The position numbers were made by a program, and so were the translations under genes. A DNA stretch of 64,000 nt from Pseudonocardia alaniniphila (lineage in GTDB: Bacteria; Actinomycetota; Actinomycetes; Mycobacteriales; Pseudonocardiaceae), in contig NZ_JAKXMK010000017.1 in assembly GCF_022524485.1 (NCBI RefSeq), positions 124,001 to 188,000 on the forward strand. The letters run 5' to 3'. The notes under the pieces are model-generated. The model was given only the letters and a program-made list of their open reading frames with translations. It was not told where the DNA came from and did no database searches. This document shows positions 24,982-33,251 of this stretch, one piece after another (positions within the stretch are counted from its first letter, which is position 1; each line of letters opens with the position of its first letter).

Positions 24982-25776
24982 TCAGTTGACGAGCTTGGCC
25001 GCGTGGTCGGGCACCTCGCGGAACAGCTCGCGCGGCGGACGCCGGTAGCCGCGCAGCGGTGGCCGGTCCGGGAAGTCCAGGACGCGTGGGGGCACGGGCT
25101 GCCACGGGACGCTCCCGAGCAGGTGCGCGATCATGTTGATCCGCGCGCGGCGTTTGTCCTCGGCCTCCACCACCAGCCACGGAGCGGCGGCGACGTCGGT
25201 GTGGGCGAACATCTCGTCCTTGGCCTGGGAGTACTCCGACCATCGGGTGATCGATTCGAGGTCCATGGGCGAGAGCTTCCACTGCCGCATCGGATCCTCC
25301 ATCCGGCCACGGAAGCGGCGTTCCTGCTCCGAGTCGCTGACGGAGAACCAGTACTTGCGCAGGAGAATCCCGTCCTCGACGAGGAGCTGTTCGAACACGG
25401 GGCACTGACGCAGGAAGCGGGTGTACTCCTCGGGGGTGCAGAAGCCCATCACGCGCTCGACGCCTGCGCGGTTGTACCAACTGCGGTCGAGCAGCACGAT
25501 CTCCCCGGCGGCGGGCAGGTGCTCGATATAGCGCTGGAAGTACCACTGCGTGCGCTCGCGTTCGGACGGCGCAGGCAGGGCGACGATGCGGCAGATCCGC
25601 GGGTTGAGGAACTCGGTCACCCGCTTGATCGCCCCGCCCTTGCCGGCGGCGTCGCGCCCCTCGAAGATCACGACGAGCCGGGCGCCGCTGGTGCGGACCC
25701 ACTCCTGCATCTGTACCAGCTCACCCTGCAGGCGTAGTAGCTCCTTCTCGTACGGCTTGCGAGGCAGGCGCGTCAT
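24982..25776 (-). CDS. ppk2: Polyphosphate kinase 2
   Basis: A 264-residue PPK2 enzyme transferring phosphate between polyphosphate and nucleotides. Walker A is FEGRDAAGKGGAIKR, followed by FLNPR, LLDRSWYNRAGVERVMGFC and RRFRGRMEDPMRQWKLSPMD. ATG 25776 is used; GTG 25797 would add seven residues. The one-domain length fits class I or III; the preferred nucleotide cannot be assigned by eye. It converges with the nitrilase-like gene, 9 bp between stops. Confidence 0.92.
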   Translation of the reverse strand: MTRLPRKPYEKELLRLQGELVQMQEWVRTSGARLVVIFEGRDAAGKGGAIKRVTEFLNPRICRIVALPAPSERERTQWYFQRYIEHLPAAGEIVLLDRSWYNRAGVERVMGFCTPEEYTRFLRQCPVFEQLLVEDGILLRKYWFSVSDSEQERRFRGRMEDPMRQWKLSPMDLESITRWSEYSQAKDEMFAHTDVAAAPWLVVEAEDKRRARINMIAHLLGSVPWQPVPPRVLDFPDRPPLRGYRRPPRELFREVPDHAAKLVN

Positions 25777-25802
25777 CAGGGCATCGTGCCAGGTCACGGG
25801 CC

Positions 25803-26123
25803 TCAGTGCGAAGCGCTGAGCACTCCATCGAGCAGTCCGGGGTAACGCGCGTCGAGGTCGTCGCGGCGCAAGGTGGTGATCCTCCGCGTGGCCTCCGCGC
25901 GCATGCTGATCACACCGGCTTCGCGCAGGATCCGCAGGTGATGGGTGCGGGTGGACTTCGTGACGGGCAGCGGGATGGCGCCGCAGGCTACGCCTTCGGG
26001 TGCGGCGGCGAGCGCGCGCACGAGCATCAGCCGCACGGGGTCGCCGAGTGCCTGCAACACCTGCTCGATCCGGATCTCGTGGCGCGAGGGTTGCGGGAGG
26101 AGCGCGTGCTCGACGGTGGGCAT
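25803..26123 (-). CDS. ArsR-family transcriptional regulator
   Basis: A 106-residue winged-helix repressor: IEQVLQALGDPVRLMLVRALA, then recognition helix VTKSTRTHHLRILREAGVI. No cysteine metal site of the ArsR/SmtB type is present, so it probably senses something other than a metal. It is divergent from an MFS exporter gene, with a palindrome-rich 88-bp gap, and is likely its repressor. Confidence 0.85.
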   Translation of the reverse strand: MPTVEHALLPQPSRHEIRIEQVLQALGDPVRLMLVRALAAAPEGVACGAIPLPVTKSTRTHHLRILREAGVISMRAEATRRITTLRRDDLDARYPGLLDGVLSASH

Positions 26124-26133
26124 GCGGGAATAG

Positions 26134-26149
26134 TACGACGAGCGTCGTA
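26134..26149. promoter_or_regulatory. Palindrome between the ArsR and MFS genes
   Basis: TACGAC-GAGC-GTCGTA has perfect 6-bp arms and starts 10 bp from the ArsR start codon. Related TCGTAGTAC and GTACGACG words are repeated up to 26171. It is a likely ArsR operator. Confidence 0.45.
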
Positions 26150-26211
26150 GTTCGACGAGTTTCGTAGTACGTTCTCCGTCGAACTATCCGCTTGCCGGGA
26201 AGGCCCGCTAG

Positions 26212-27405
26212 ATGTCCGCACGTACCTACCTGCTCGCTGCCGGGGCGTTCGCCGTCGGCACGAGTGCCTACGTCGTCTCGGGCGTGCTGCCCGCCGTCAG
26301 CGGGGAGCTCGGCGTCTCGCTCTCCGCCGCCGGCCAGCTCGCCACCGCCTTCGCGCTCGCCTACGCCGTCGGAGCCCCGTTGCTCGCCACCGTCACCGCG
26401 CGCTGGGACCGCCGCACGGTGCTGCTCGCCGCGCTCGTCGTCGCCGCGGTCGGCAACGGGCTCTCCGCCCTGGCCACCACGTACCCGGTGCTGATCGCCG
26501 GCCGGATCATCGCCGCGCTCGGCGCGGCCGCCTACACGCCGGCCGCCACCCTCGTCGCCACCGCGCTGCTCCCGCCCGCCCAGCGCGCCCGTGCCGTCGC
26601 ACTCGTGTTCGGTGGCCTGACGCTGGCGCTCGCCATCGGCGTTCCGGCGGGGGATCTGCTCGGCTCCAGCATCGGCTACGCCGGTGTGTTCGCAGCGGTG
26701 GCCGTGGTCAGCGCGCTGGTCGCGGCGGCGGTGCCGTTCTGCCTGCCCCGGATCGCGCCACCGCAGGCGGTGCCGCTGCGCGAGCGCTTCGCCGTCGCCG
26801 CCGACCGGCGCGTACTGACCGTGCTCGCGATGACCGTGATCGGTGTGCTGTCCGCCATGGTCGTCTTCATCTACGTGACGCCGCTGCTGAACGCCACAGC
26901 CGGCATCCACGGCGCCACGATCGCGCTCCTGCTGCTCGTGTACGGCATCGGGGCGATGGTCGGGAACACGTGGGGCGGTCGTGCCGCCGACCGGTTCGGC
27001 ACCGTGCCCACGCTCTTCGCGGTGCTCGCCGGGATCGGCGTCACGGTCGCGGTGCTGTCGCTCACGGCGAGCACCGTGGTGGGCGCCGCCGTGGTCCTCG
27101 CCCTGTGGGGCGTGTTCTGCTGGGCCTTCAACCCCCCGGTGCAGTCACTGCTGCTGGAGCTCGCGCCCACCGGCGGCTTGGTGTTGTCGCTCAACGCCTC
27201 GGCGATCTACCTCGGTACCGCTCTCGCCGGCGTGGTCGGCGGCACCGTGATCGGCATGGGCGGCATGCTGCTGCTGCCGTTGGTGGCCGCCGCTCTCGTG
27301 CTCGTCGTGATCGTCCTGCTGCTGTCACTGCAGCTCGGCCGCCGGCGCACCGTGGCGGGGACGGAACGGGTGCCCGCCCGCGCGGGGCTGGCCACTGCCG
27401 AATAG
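26212..27405 (+). CDS. MFS drug-efflux type transporter (DHA1-like)
   Basis: A 397-residue, 12-helix exporter resembling AraJ/Cmx-type DHA1 proteins. It opens with YLLAAGAFAVGTSAYVVSGVLP; the loop motif LATVTARWDRRTVLL and motif C-like GGLTLALAIGVPAGDLLG follow. ATG 26212 has a weak ribosome binding site. Control by the divergent ArsR protein is likely. Its terminator is probably the hairpin inside the 3' end of the next, converging gene. Confidence 0.87.
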   Translation: MSARTYLLAAGAFAVGTSAYVVSGVLPAVSGELGVSLSAAGQLATAFALAYAVGAPLLATVTARWDRRTVLLAALVVAAVGNGLSALATTYPVLIAGRIIAALGAAAYTPAATLVATALLPPAQRARAVALVFGGLTLALAIGVPAGDLLGSSIGYAGVFAAVAVVSALVAAAVPFCLPRIAPPQAVPLRERFAVAADRRVLTVLAMTVIGVLSAMVVFIYVTPLLNATAGIHGATIALLLLVYGIGAMVGNTWGGRAADRFGTVPTLFAVLAGIGVTVAVLSLTASTVVGAAVVLALWGVFCWAFNPPVQSLLLELAPTGGLVLSLNASAIYLGTALAGVVGGTVIGMGGMLLLPLVAAALVLVVIVLLLSLQLGRRRTVAGTERVPARAGLATAE

Positions 27406-27411
27406 CGGAGC

Positions 27412-27708
27412 TCAGGTGCCGGCCGCGTCGATCTGCTCCGAGATCGACGCGGCCAGCGCCGTGTCCTTCTCGGTGATCCCGCCCTCCGAGTGTGTCGAGC
27501 AGCGGAACGTGAGCGTCCGCCAGCGGATGTCGATGTCCGGGTGGTGGTCACGGGTCTCCGCGATCTCCGCCACGCAGTCCACGACCGTGATCGCGGCCGG
27601 GAACGACGGCAGCTTCGCGGTGCGCACGATCGCGTTGCCCTCCCGTTCCCATCCGGGCAGGTCGGCCAGGGCGGCGGTGATCGCGGAGTCGTCCAGGAGT
27701 TCGGCCAT
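27412..27708 (-). CDS. Pterin-4a-carbinolamine dehydratase
   Basis: A 98-residue PCD/DCoH enzyme that recycles tetrahydropterin cofactors. The active-site motif DHHPDIDIRWRTLTF holds the conserved histidines. ATG 27708 matches the usual N terminus (MAELLDD). The stop codon lies 6 bp from the converging MFS gene, so a shared terminator within the coding region is needed. No aromatic hydroxylase is in the window. Confidence 0.92.
   Translation of the reverse strand: MAELLDDSAITAALADLPGWEREGNAIVRTAKLPSFPAAITVVDCVAEIAETRDHHPDIDIRWRTLTFRCSTHSEGGITEKDTALAASISEQIDAAGT
27421..27454. terminator. Hairpin inside the 3' end of the pterin dehydratase gene
   Basis: A perfect 14-bp inverted repeat (27421-27434 with 27441-27454) and 6-nt loop, located 16 bp after the MFS stop codon but within the coding sequence of the opposite gene. 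It probably ends the MFS transcript. Confidence 0.6.
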
Positions 27709-27775
27709 GACGAGCATCCTGCCCGCCGCGGTGCGACTCGCGCGCGGGAAACGGGCGACTCGTGCGGGTGGGCTG

Positions 27776-28636
27776 TCAGGCGTCGCGGCGCAGCATCCGA
27801 TGGACGGTCAGGCCGGCGCCGATCGCGATGTAGCAGAGGGCACGCAGCGAGCTCCGCACCAGGTCGCCGAACGGGAGGGGGTCGCGCAGGGCGTCGGCGC
27901 CGGCCCTCCAGCCGCTGGTGAGCAGGTAGGGCTGCAGCCAGTCCAGGGCGGGGATCGCCGAGAGGACCCCGAAGACGATCAGCCCGCCGAGCACCGACGC
28001 CATCACGACGAGCGGGTGCTCGGTGTACGACGAGATCGCCAGCGCGACCGCGCCCACCGCCGCGAGCTGCACGACCGTCCAGACGACCACGAGGGCCACC
28101 CGGGCCAGCGCCTCCCCGATGCCGACGGTGGTGCCGGAGAGCGTGACGAGCTGACCGTCCGCCCCTCCGACCACGACCAGCCCGGCCACCACACCGACGA
28201 CAGCGAGCGCCAGCGTCGCGAGCGTGGCGACGACGAGTACGCCGAACGCCTTCATCGTGACCAGCCGCAGCCGTCCGACCGGGGCGATCAACAGCCCGCG
28301 CAGCGTGCCCTGTGCCGCCTCGCCCGCGATCGCGTCGGCCGCCGCCATCGCCACGGCAAGGGGCAGCAGGAGCGCCAGGGTCAGTGTCATCGCCACGACC
28401 GGGAGCACCAGCCCGTTGCCGGCCACCGCGCTGATGAGGCCGTCGTCCCCGCCGGTGTTGCGGTCGGCGACGGTGACACCGATCGCGATCAGCACAGGCA
28501 CCAGCGCGAAGATCGCGAGCATCACGAGGGTGCGCGGGCGCCGCAGCACCCAGCGCAGCTCCGCCCCGAGCAGCCGGCCCAAGGGGGCGCTCCGCGGAGC
28601 GTCCCCGGGGAGGGCGGTGAGAACGGCTCCGGTCAT
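27776..28636 (-). CDS. ABC-2 type transporter permease
   Basis: A 286-residue membrane protein with about six hydrophobic segments and the ABC-2 pattern: a long first loop (DRNTGGDDGLISAVAGNGL), then EAAQGTLRGLLIAPVGRLRLVTMKAF between helices 2 and 3. It partners the ATPase encoded upstream, whose gene overlaps it by ATGA. The substrate is unknown. It is the last gene of the leftward operon that starts near 30.67 kb. Confidence 0.87.
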   Translation of the reverse strand: MTGAVLTALPGDAPRSAPLGRLLGAELRWVLRRPRTLVMLAIFALVPVLIAIGVTVADRNTGGDDGLISAVAGNGLVLPVVAMTLTLALLLPLAVAMAAADAIAGEAAQGTLRGLLIAPVGRLRLVTMKAFGVLVVATLATLALAVVGVVAGLVVVGGADGQLVTLSGTTVGIGEALARVALVVVWTVVQLAAVGAVALAISSYTEHPLVVMASVLGGLIVFGVLSAIPALDWLQPYLLTSGWRAGADALRDPLPFGDLVRSSLRALCYIAIGAGLTVHRMLRRDA

Positions 28637-29607
28637 GCCGGCTCCTCCGTCAGCCGGGCGAACAGTTCCTCGAGCTTGGCGCGGTCACGGCGAGCCTCGT
28701 GCACAGCGACACCGGCGCGCACCAGCAGGGCGATCACGTCCTGTGCAGGCGGCCCGCCGTCGTCCACCATCACCGCGTGCTCGTCGCCCTGGGCCCGGTA
28801 GGCCGTGGCACCGGCGCCGCGCAGTGTGCGCAGCGCGAGATCGACGTCCGGCGTGGCGATCAGCAGCCCGCCCGTGCCCGCCTGCAGCAGGCTGCCGAGC
28901 TCTCCCGCGGCGACCAGCGAGCCCGCCTGCAGAACGGCCACGTGCGTGCAGGTGGCCTCCACTTCGGCCAGCAGGTGCGAGGAAACGATCACTGTGGCCC
29001 CACCGGAGTGCAGCTCCGCGATGATGCGCCGGACGTCGCGCGTGCCGGCGGGGTCGAGGCCGTTGGTCGGCTCGTCGAGCACGACGAGGGCGCGGGGGAG
29101 CAGCAGCGCGGAGGCCAGGCCGAGGCGCTGCTTCATGCCGAGTGAGTAGGCGCGAAACCGTCGGTCCGCTGCGCCTGCCAGCCCGACGCGCTCCAGTGCC
29201 GCGTCGACCGCTCCACGGATCTGTCCGCTGCTGAGCAGGGGCTCGGCCGCTGCCACCCGGCGTAGGTTCTCGCGGCCGGAGAGGAACGGATGGAAGCCCG
29301 GCCCCTCGACGAGCGCGCCCACCTGCGGCAATGCGTGATCCGATGCCTCCGGGATCGGGTGGCCCAGCAGCTCGGCGGTGCCGGCGGTGGGCCGGGTGAG
29401 GCCGAGGAGCATGCGGATCAGCGAGGTCTTGCCCGAACCGTTCGGTCCGAGCATCCCGAGCACCGAACCGGCCGGGACCTCCAGGTCGATCCCGTCGACG
29501 GCGACCGTGCGGCCGAAAACCTTGCGCAGCCCGACGGCGCGCGCGGCCACGGGAAGCTCGGCGGTGGGACGGACCGGCGCAGCGTCGAGTCGGGGGGCGC
29601 TCGTCAC
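28633..29607 (-). CDS. ABC transporter ATP-binding protein
   Basis: A 324-residue ATPase of the DrrA/CcmA-like export group. Walker A is LGPNGSGKTSLIRMLLG, signature YSLGMKQRLGLASALL, Walker B ALVVLDEPTNGLDP and H-loop VIVSSHLLAEVE. The C-terminal ~100 residues resemble the extension of drug-export ATPases. It is coupled on both sides by 4-bp overlaps to the LolA-like gene and the permease gene. Confidence 0.92.
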   Translation of the reverse strand: MTSAPRLDAAPVRPTAELPVAARAVGLRKVFGRTVAVDGIDLEVPAGSVLGMLGPNGSGKTSLIRMLLGLTRPTAGTAELLGHPIPEASDHALPQVGALVEGPGFHPFLSGRENLRRVAAAEPLLSSGQIRGAVDAALERVGLAGAADRRFRAYSLGMKQRLGLASALLLPRALVVLDEPTNGLDPAGTRDVRRIIAELHSGGATVIVSSHLLAEVEATCTHVAVLQAGSLVAAGELGSLLQAGTGGLLIATPDVDLALRTLRGAGATAYRAQGDEHAVMVDDGGPPAQDVIALLVRAGVAVHEARRDRAKLEELFARLTEEPA

Positions 29608-30674
29608 GCGGAGAGAGCCGAGGAGAGGACCTGCTCCGGCACGGCACCGGCGGCGACCCTGCCGTCATCCGTGATGATCGCCCCGCCTACCGTCGTGGTG
29701 ATCAACCGTCCGTTGCCCCACGGTCCGCTGACCGGCGTGCCGAGCGTGGACAGGTCGGGAGCGCCGGGGCGGCGGTCCTCCGCTCGGGCGGAGTCGCGTG
29801 CCGGCGCCTTCGTGACGATGACGGAGTCCCAGCCGTCGCCGACGACCGTGGGCCGGGTGCCGTTCGCCTTCTCGTGCTCGGCTCGGGGCTCCCGATCCTC
29901 GACCGTGGCGCCGGGCGGCGGGGTGAACGTGAAGAGCGAGCCGTCCTGCGCGCCGAATGAGACGTCGGTGAAGCCGAGCTGCAGCGCCGGGTCGGACGAG
30001 CCGTTGGCCAGCACGGTGAGCCGCAACGGCACGCGCGTGGCCGAGTCGACGGCGATCCGCACCTCGCGCAGCAACGTCCGTTCCGACGGCAGCGGGGCGA
30101 GTACGAGCTCGTAGGCAGGACGGCCCGCGACCTCCGCGGTGCCGTCGACGTCGATCGTGCTGCTGGGCCGGAGCGCGGCGAGCGCCATGGTGGCGGCCGC
30201 CGTGGGGTCGGTGGTGGTGTCGGGCCCGCTGGTGTGCCGCTCCGCGTGCTCGGTGGACCGGACGACAGTGCGGTCCGCGGAATTCCAGGACCAGAGCGTC
30301 GAGCCGTCGGAGACGAGCGTGCGCTCACCCGAGTCGGAAGGCACCTGCACCCGGCCCCGACCGTCGCCGTCGGACCACACCCGCACGGTGCTCGTGCCGC
30401 TGCTGGCGGCGGGCATGTTCGGCAGGGCCGGAAGGCCCAGCTGGTTGTCCAGCGTGACGGTGCCGTCGAACGGGCCCGGGCGGGCCTTCAGCACCGAGCT
30501 GACCAACTCCTCCGGCGTGACCGGCGGCAACTCGGGCGCCGCCCCCGCACCGGCGGGCAGGGCCAGCAACGCGAGCCCCACCGCCCCGGCTACCGCGACG
30601 ACCGCCCCGGCCACGCGGCCGGTCGTCCTGGCGTGACCTCCGCCCCGGCGACCCGTCCTGCTCCGATCTGACAT
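29604..30674 (-). CDS. LolA-like / DUF2092 exported lipoprotein-carrier-type protein
   Basis: A 356-residue exported protein. A membrane anchor or signal segment spans about residues 20-45 (VAGAVVAVAGAVGLALLALPAGAGA). The rest is a LolA/RseB-like beta fold: FDGTVTLDNQLGLPALPNMP, TLVSDGSTLWSWNSADRTVVR and YELVLAPLPSERTLLREVRIAVD. Such proteins bind lipids or lipoproteins, and here probably feed or sense the ABC exporter in the same operon. ATG 30674 is used; two further in-frame codons upstream are possible. The promoter is divergent from the two-component genes. Confidence 0.75.
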   Translation of the reverse strand: MSDRSRTGRRGGGHARTTGRVAGAVVAVAGAVGLALLALPAGAGAAPELPPVTPEELVSSVLKARPGPFDGTVTLDNQLGLPALPNMPAASSGTSTVRVWSDGDGRGRVQVPSDSGERTLVSDGSTLWSWNSADRTVVRSTEHAERHTSGPDTTTDPTAAATMALAALRPSSTIDVDGTAEVAGRPAYELVLAPLPSERTLLREVRIAVDSATRVPLRLTVLANGSSDPALQLGFTDVSFGAQDGSLFTFTPPPGATVEDREPRAEHEKANGTRPTVVGDGWDSVIVTKAPARDSARAEDRRPGAPDLSTLGTPVSGPWGNGRLITTTVGGAIITDDGRVAAGAVPEQVLSSALSA

Positions 30675-30697
30675 GCGTACAGCGTGACTCATTTGTG

Positions 30698-30713
30698 CTG
30701 AGAGTGTTCTGAG
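30698..30713. promoter_or_regulatory. Direct repeat typical of an OmpR-family site
   Basis: CTGAG occurs at 30698-30702 and 30709-30713, exactly 11 bp apart (one helical turn), between the divergent lolA-like/ABC operon and the OmpR-type regulator. OmpR-family dimers usually bind direct repeats spaced like this. The function is inferred. Confidence 0.35.
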
Positions 30714-30745
30714 GTGATGGTCTCGCCGCCCGGTAGCGTCGGACA

Positions 30746-31432
30746 GTGATGGCACGCGTGCTGGTGGTCGATGATGAACCGGGTATCCGGACGGCCCTCG
30801 CACGCGGACTGACGGCCGAAGGCATGGAGGTCGTGGCGCTCGCGGACGGTCCGTCCGCCCTCAGCGCCGCGCTCACCGGAGGTTTCGACGCGGTCGTGCT
30901 CGACATCATCCTTCCGGGGCTGTCGGGGTATCGGGTGCTCGAGCAGCTGCGTGCGGCCGGCGTCGACACGCCGGTGCTGCTGCTCTCGGCGAAGGACGGT
31001 GAGTTCGACCAGGCCGACGGCCTCGACCTCGGCGCCGACGGGTACCTCGTCAAGCCGTTCGCCTTCGTGGTGCTGGTCGCGCAGCTGCGCGCGATGCTGC
31101 GCAGGCGCAACGCCACCCTCGGGCGCACCGGGCAGCGCGTCCGGTTGGGGCCGCTGATCGTCGACCCCATCACGAGGGCGGTCAGCTGGGAGGGAGCTGT
31201 CGTCGAGCTCTCACCGCGGGAGTTCGCCCTCCTGCACGCGCTCGCCTGCCGGCCCGACACGGCCGTGGCGAAGGACGAGCTGCTGCGCCTGGTCTGGGGT
31301 GACGAGCAGGCGGCCAGCCGCAATGTCGTCGAGGTGTACGTCGGGTACGTGCGCCGCAAGCTCGACGCGGTCGGGGCCGGGCACGTCCTCAAGACGGTGC
31401 GCGGATTCGGCTACATCGTCGAATCGCCATGA
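30746..31432 (+). CDS. OmpR/PhoB-family response regulator
   Basis: A 228-residue regulator. The receiver domain begins ARVLVVDDEPGIRTAL, with phospho-Asp53 (AVVLDIILPG) and Lys in YLVKPFAF; the C-terminal winged helix has LSPREFALLHALACRP and VVEVYVGYVRRKLD. GTG 30746 is chosen because TAGCGT (30734-30739) ends 6 nt before it, so the transcript is probably leaderless; ATG 30749 is the alternative. It probably controls the divergent ABC/LolA-like operon. Confidence 0.92.
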   Translation: MMARVLVVDDEPGIRTALARGLTAEGMEVVALADGPSALSAALTGGFDAVVLDIILPGLSGYRVLEQLRAAGVDTPVLLLSAKDGEFDQADGLDLGADGYLVKPFAFVVLVAQLRAMLRRRNATLGRTGQRVRLGPLIVDPITRAVSWEGAVVELSPREFALLHALACRPDTAVAKDELLRLVWGDEQAASRNVVEVYVGYVRRKLDAVGAGHVLKTVRGFGYIVESP

Positions 31433-31448
31433 ACGCCGGCGGGCCACC

Positions 31449-32843
31449 GTGAGCCGGCGACTGCGGCAGTGGTGGGGCTCGCGGACTCTGCAGTTCCGGA
31501 TCACCACCGTCGTGGGCGTCGTCGCCCTCATCGCGTTGCTGGGCCTGAGCAGGCTGGGCGTCGGCCTGCTCTACGGCACGATGATCGGCGCGGCCGACGC
31601 GGAGCTGCGGGGCGTGGCCCACGGCACCGCGGTGCAGCTGGCGACCGGGACTCCCGCCACCGCGGTGCGAACCCCGGAGGTGCGGGTCGTCGACAGCGCA
31701 GGTGAGCCGGTCGACGGCGGCCCACCCCTGCCTCTGCGCCCAGCGCAGATCCGGGATCTCGCGGCGGGTAAGGCCATCACCGCAGGGCACCTCGAGGAGC
31801 TGCGCCGCTGGCTCGCGATCAGCGCCGTGACACCCGACGGCTCCACCCGCCTCGTCGTGGTGACAGCCGACATCGTGGGTGGGGTGACCCTGCTGGCGCA
31901 TGCCGCTGTGGGCTTCGTGGTGGGCGCCCTTCTGGTGGCGGCCGTCGTCGTGCTCGCCGCGTGGGTGGCCACCAGAGCCGCGTTGCGGCCGGTCGACCGG
32001 ATGCGCACCGCCGCTGCCGTGCTGCCCCCGGGTGAGCGGCTGCCCGTTCCCCTGCCGCGCGACGAGCTGCGCTCCCTGGCCGAGGAGATCAACCTCCTCC
32101 TGGCCCGGCGTGACGAGGCCGTCGCCCGGATGGAGCGGTTCACCGGCGACGCCGCCCACGAGCTCCGGTCGCCGGTGGCGGCCATCCGCGCGCAAGCGGA
32201 GGTGGCGGTCGCACACCCCGACCCCGAGTTCTCCCAGGAGTCGTTGCAGTCGGTGGCGGAGGAGGCGGCACGCCTCTCGACGCTGCTCTCGGACCTGCTC
32301 GCGCTGGCCCGCGCCGACGCAGGGCAGCGGCCGGCGGCGGAGCCGGTTGATCTGGTGGCCGCCGCGCGCGCGGCGATCGAACGGACGAAGGGCAGCGGCG
32401 CCGACGAACCCGTCCTCCAACTCGTCGCCCCGACCCCGGCCCACGCCCTCGCCAGCCCGTCGGAGGTGGCGCTGGTGCTGGACAACCTCATCGCCAACGC
32501 ACGTCGTTATGCCCGCTCGCTGGTGCGGATCGGCGTGCTGCCGGCGCGCAGGTCGGTGCGGCTGCTCGTGGAGGACGACGGCCCGGGCATCCCCGAGGCC
32601 GATCGGCAGCGGATCTTCGACCGGTTCCTGCGCCTGTCCCCGGAGGCGGGCGGGGGCGCCGGGCTCGGGCTCGCGCTGGTGGCGGCGCTCGTGCGAGGCC
32701 GCGGCGGCTCCGTCATGGCCGGTGCGTCGTCGTCCGGCGGGGCCCGCATCGAGGTCCGCTGGCCGGCCCCGGACCCCGCGAGCTCCCGGCGCCCGGAGGA
32801 CGAACCGCCCCGGGCGCCGGGAGCCCGGACTGACCCGGGGTAG
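31449..32843 (+). CDS. Sensor histidine kinase (HisKA, with HAMP)
   Basis: A 464-residue membrane kinase paired with the preceding regulator. Helix 1 spans about residues 16-40, a periplasmic stretch of ~100 residues follows, and helix 2 is at about 140-165 (VVGALLVAAVVVLAAW). HAMP comes next, then His237 (GDAAHELRSPVAAIRAQAE), the N box DNLIANARRYA and the G boxes EDDGPGIPEAD and GLGLALVAAL. GTG 31449 starts 16 bp after the regulator's stop. The last ~25 residues and the stop codon are coded by the first unit of a tandem repeat, so the C-terminal tail is probably not part of the ancestral protein. Confidence 0.9.
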   Translation: MSRRLRQWWGSRTLQFRITTVVGVVALIALLGLSRLGVGLLYGTMIGAADAELRGVAHGTAVQLATGTPATAVRTPEVRVVDSAGEPVDGGPPLPLRPAQIRDLAAGKAITAGHLEELRRWLAISAVTPDGSTRLVVVTADIVGGVTLLAHAAVGFVVGALLVAAVVVLAAWVATRAALRPVDRMRTAAAVLPPGERLPVPLPRDELRSLAEEINLLLARRDEAVARMERFTGDAAHELRSPVAAIRAQAEVAVAHPDPEFSQESLQSVAEEAARLSTLLSDLLALARADAGQRPAAEPVDLVAAARAAIERTKGSGADEPVLQLVAPTPAHALASPSEVALVLDNLIANARRYARSLVRIGVLPARRSVRLLVEDDGPGIPEADRQRIFDRFLRLSPEAGGGAGLGLALVAALVRGRGGSVMAGASSSGGARIEVRWPAPDPASSRRPEDEPPRAPGARTDPG

Positions 32844-33230
32844 GGGCAGGGGGCCGGCCGCGAATCTCGTGAGTCGCCCGGTTCCGGAGGGTGAGCTGCC
32901 CCGGGCGCTGGGTGCCCGGACTGACCCGGGGTAGGGGCAGGGGGCCGGCCGCGAATCTCGTGGGTCGCCCGGTTCTGGAGGGTGAGTTGCCCCGGGTGAC
33001 GGGAGCCCCGTCAGATCGGGAGCAGGGGCAGGTGGCGGGCCGCAGATCTCGCGGTCGCCGGTTCCGGAGGGTGTGTTCTCCCGGGCGCTGGGAGCCCGGG
33101 TGGGTTCGGGGTGGGGCGGGTGGCCGGTTGGAGACTCCGCGAGTCGCGGTTCTGGAGGGTGAGTTGCTCCCGGGCGCCGGGAGCCCGGACAAGCTCGGAG
33201 CAGAGGCAGGCGGCCCGGACACGCCTACCC
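32795..33230 (+). repeat. Tandem 88-91 bp repeats starting in the kinase gene
   Basis: The word GGAGG(G/A) followed by conserved text starts at 32795, 32886, 32977, 33066 and 33154, giving periods of 91, 91, 89 and 88 bp. Units share GGTTC(C/T)GGAGGGTGAG, then a C/G-rich inverted stretch of the type CCCGGGCGC-TGGGAGCCCGG that can form a hairpin, then GGGGCAGG. Divergence rises to the right. The first unit encodes the kinase C terminus and stop; the last ends just before the SRPBCC-Nudix gene. Confidence 0.8.
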
Positions 33231-33251
33231 GGTCGCTGGGAACATCGCAGG

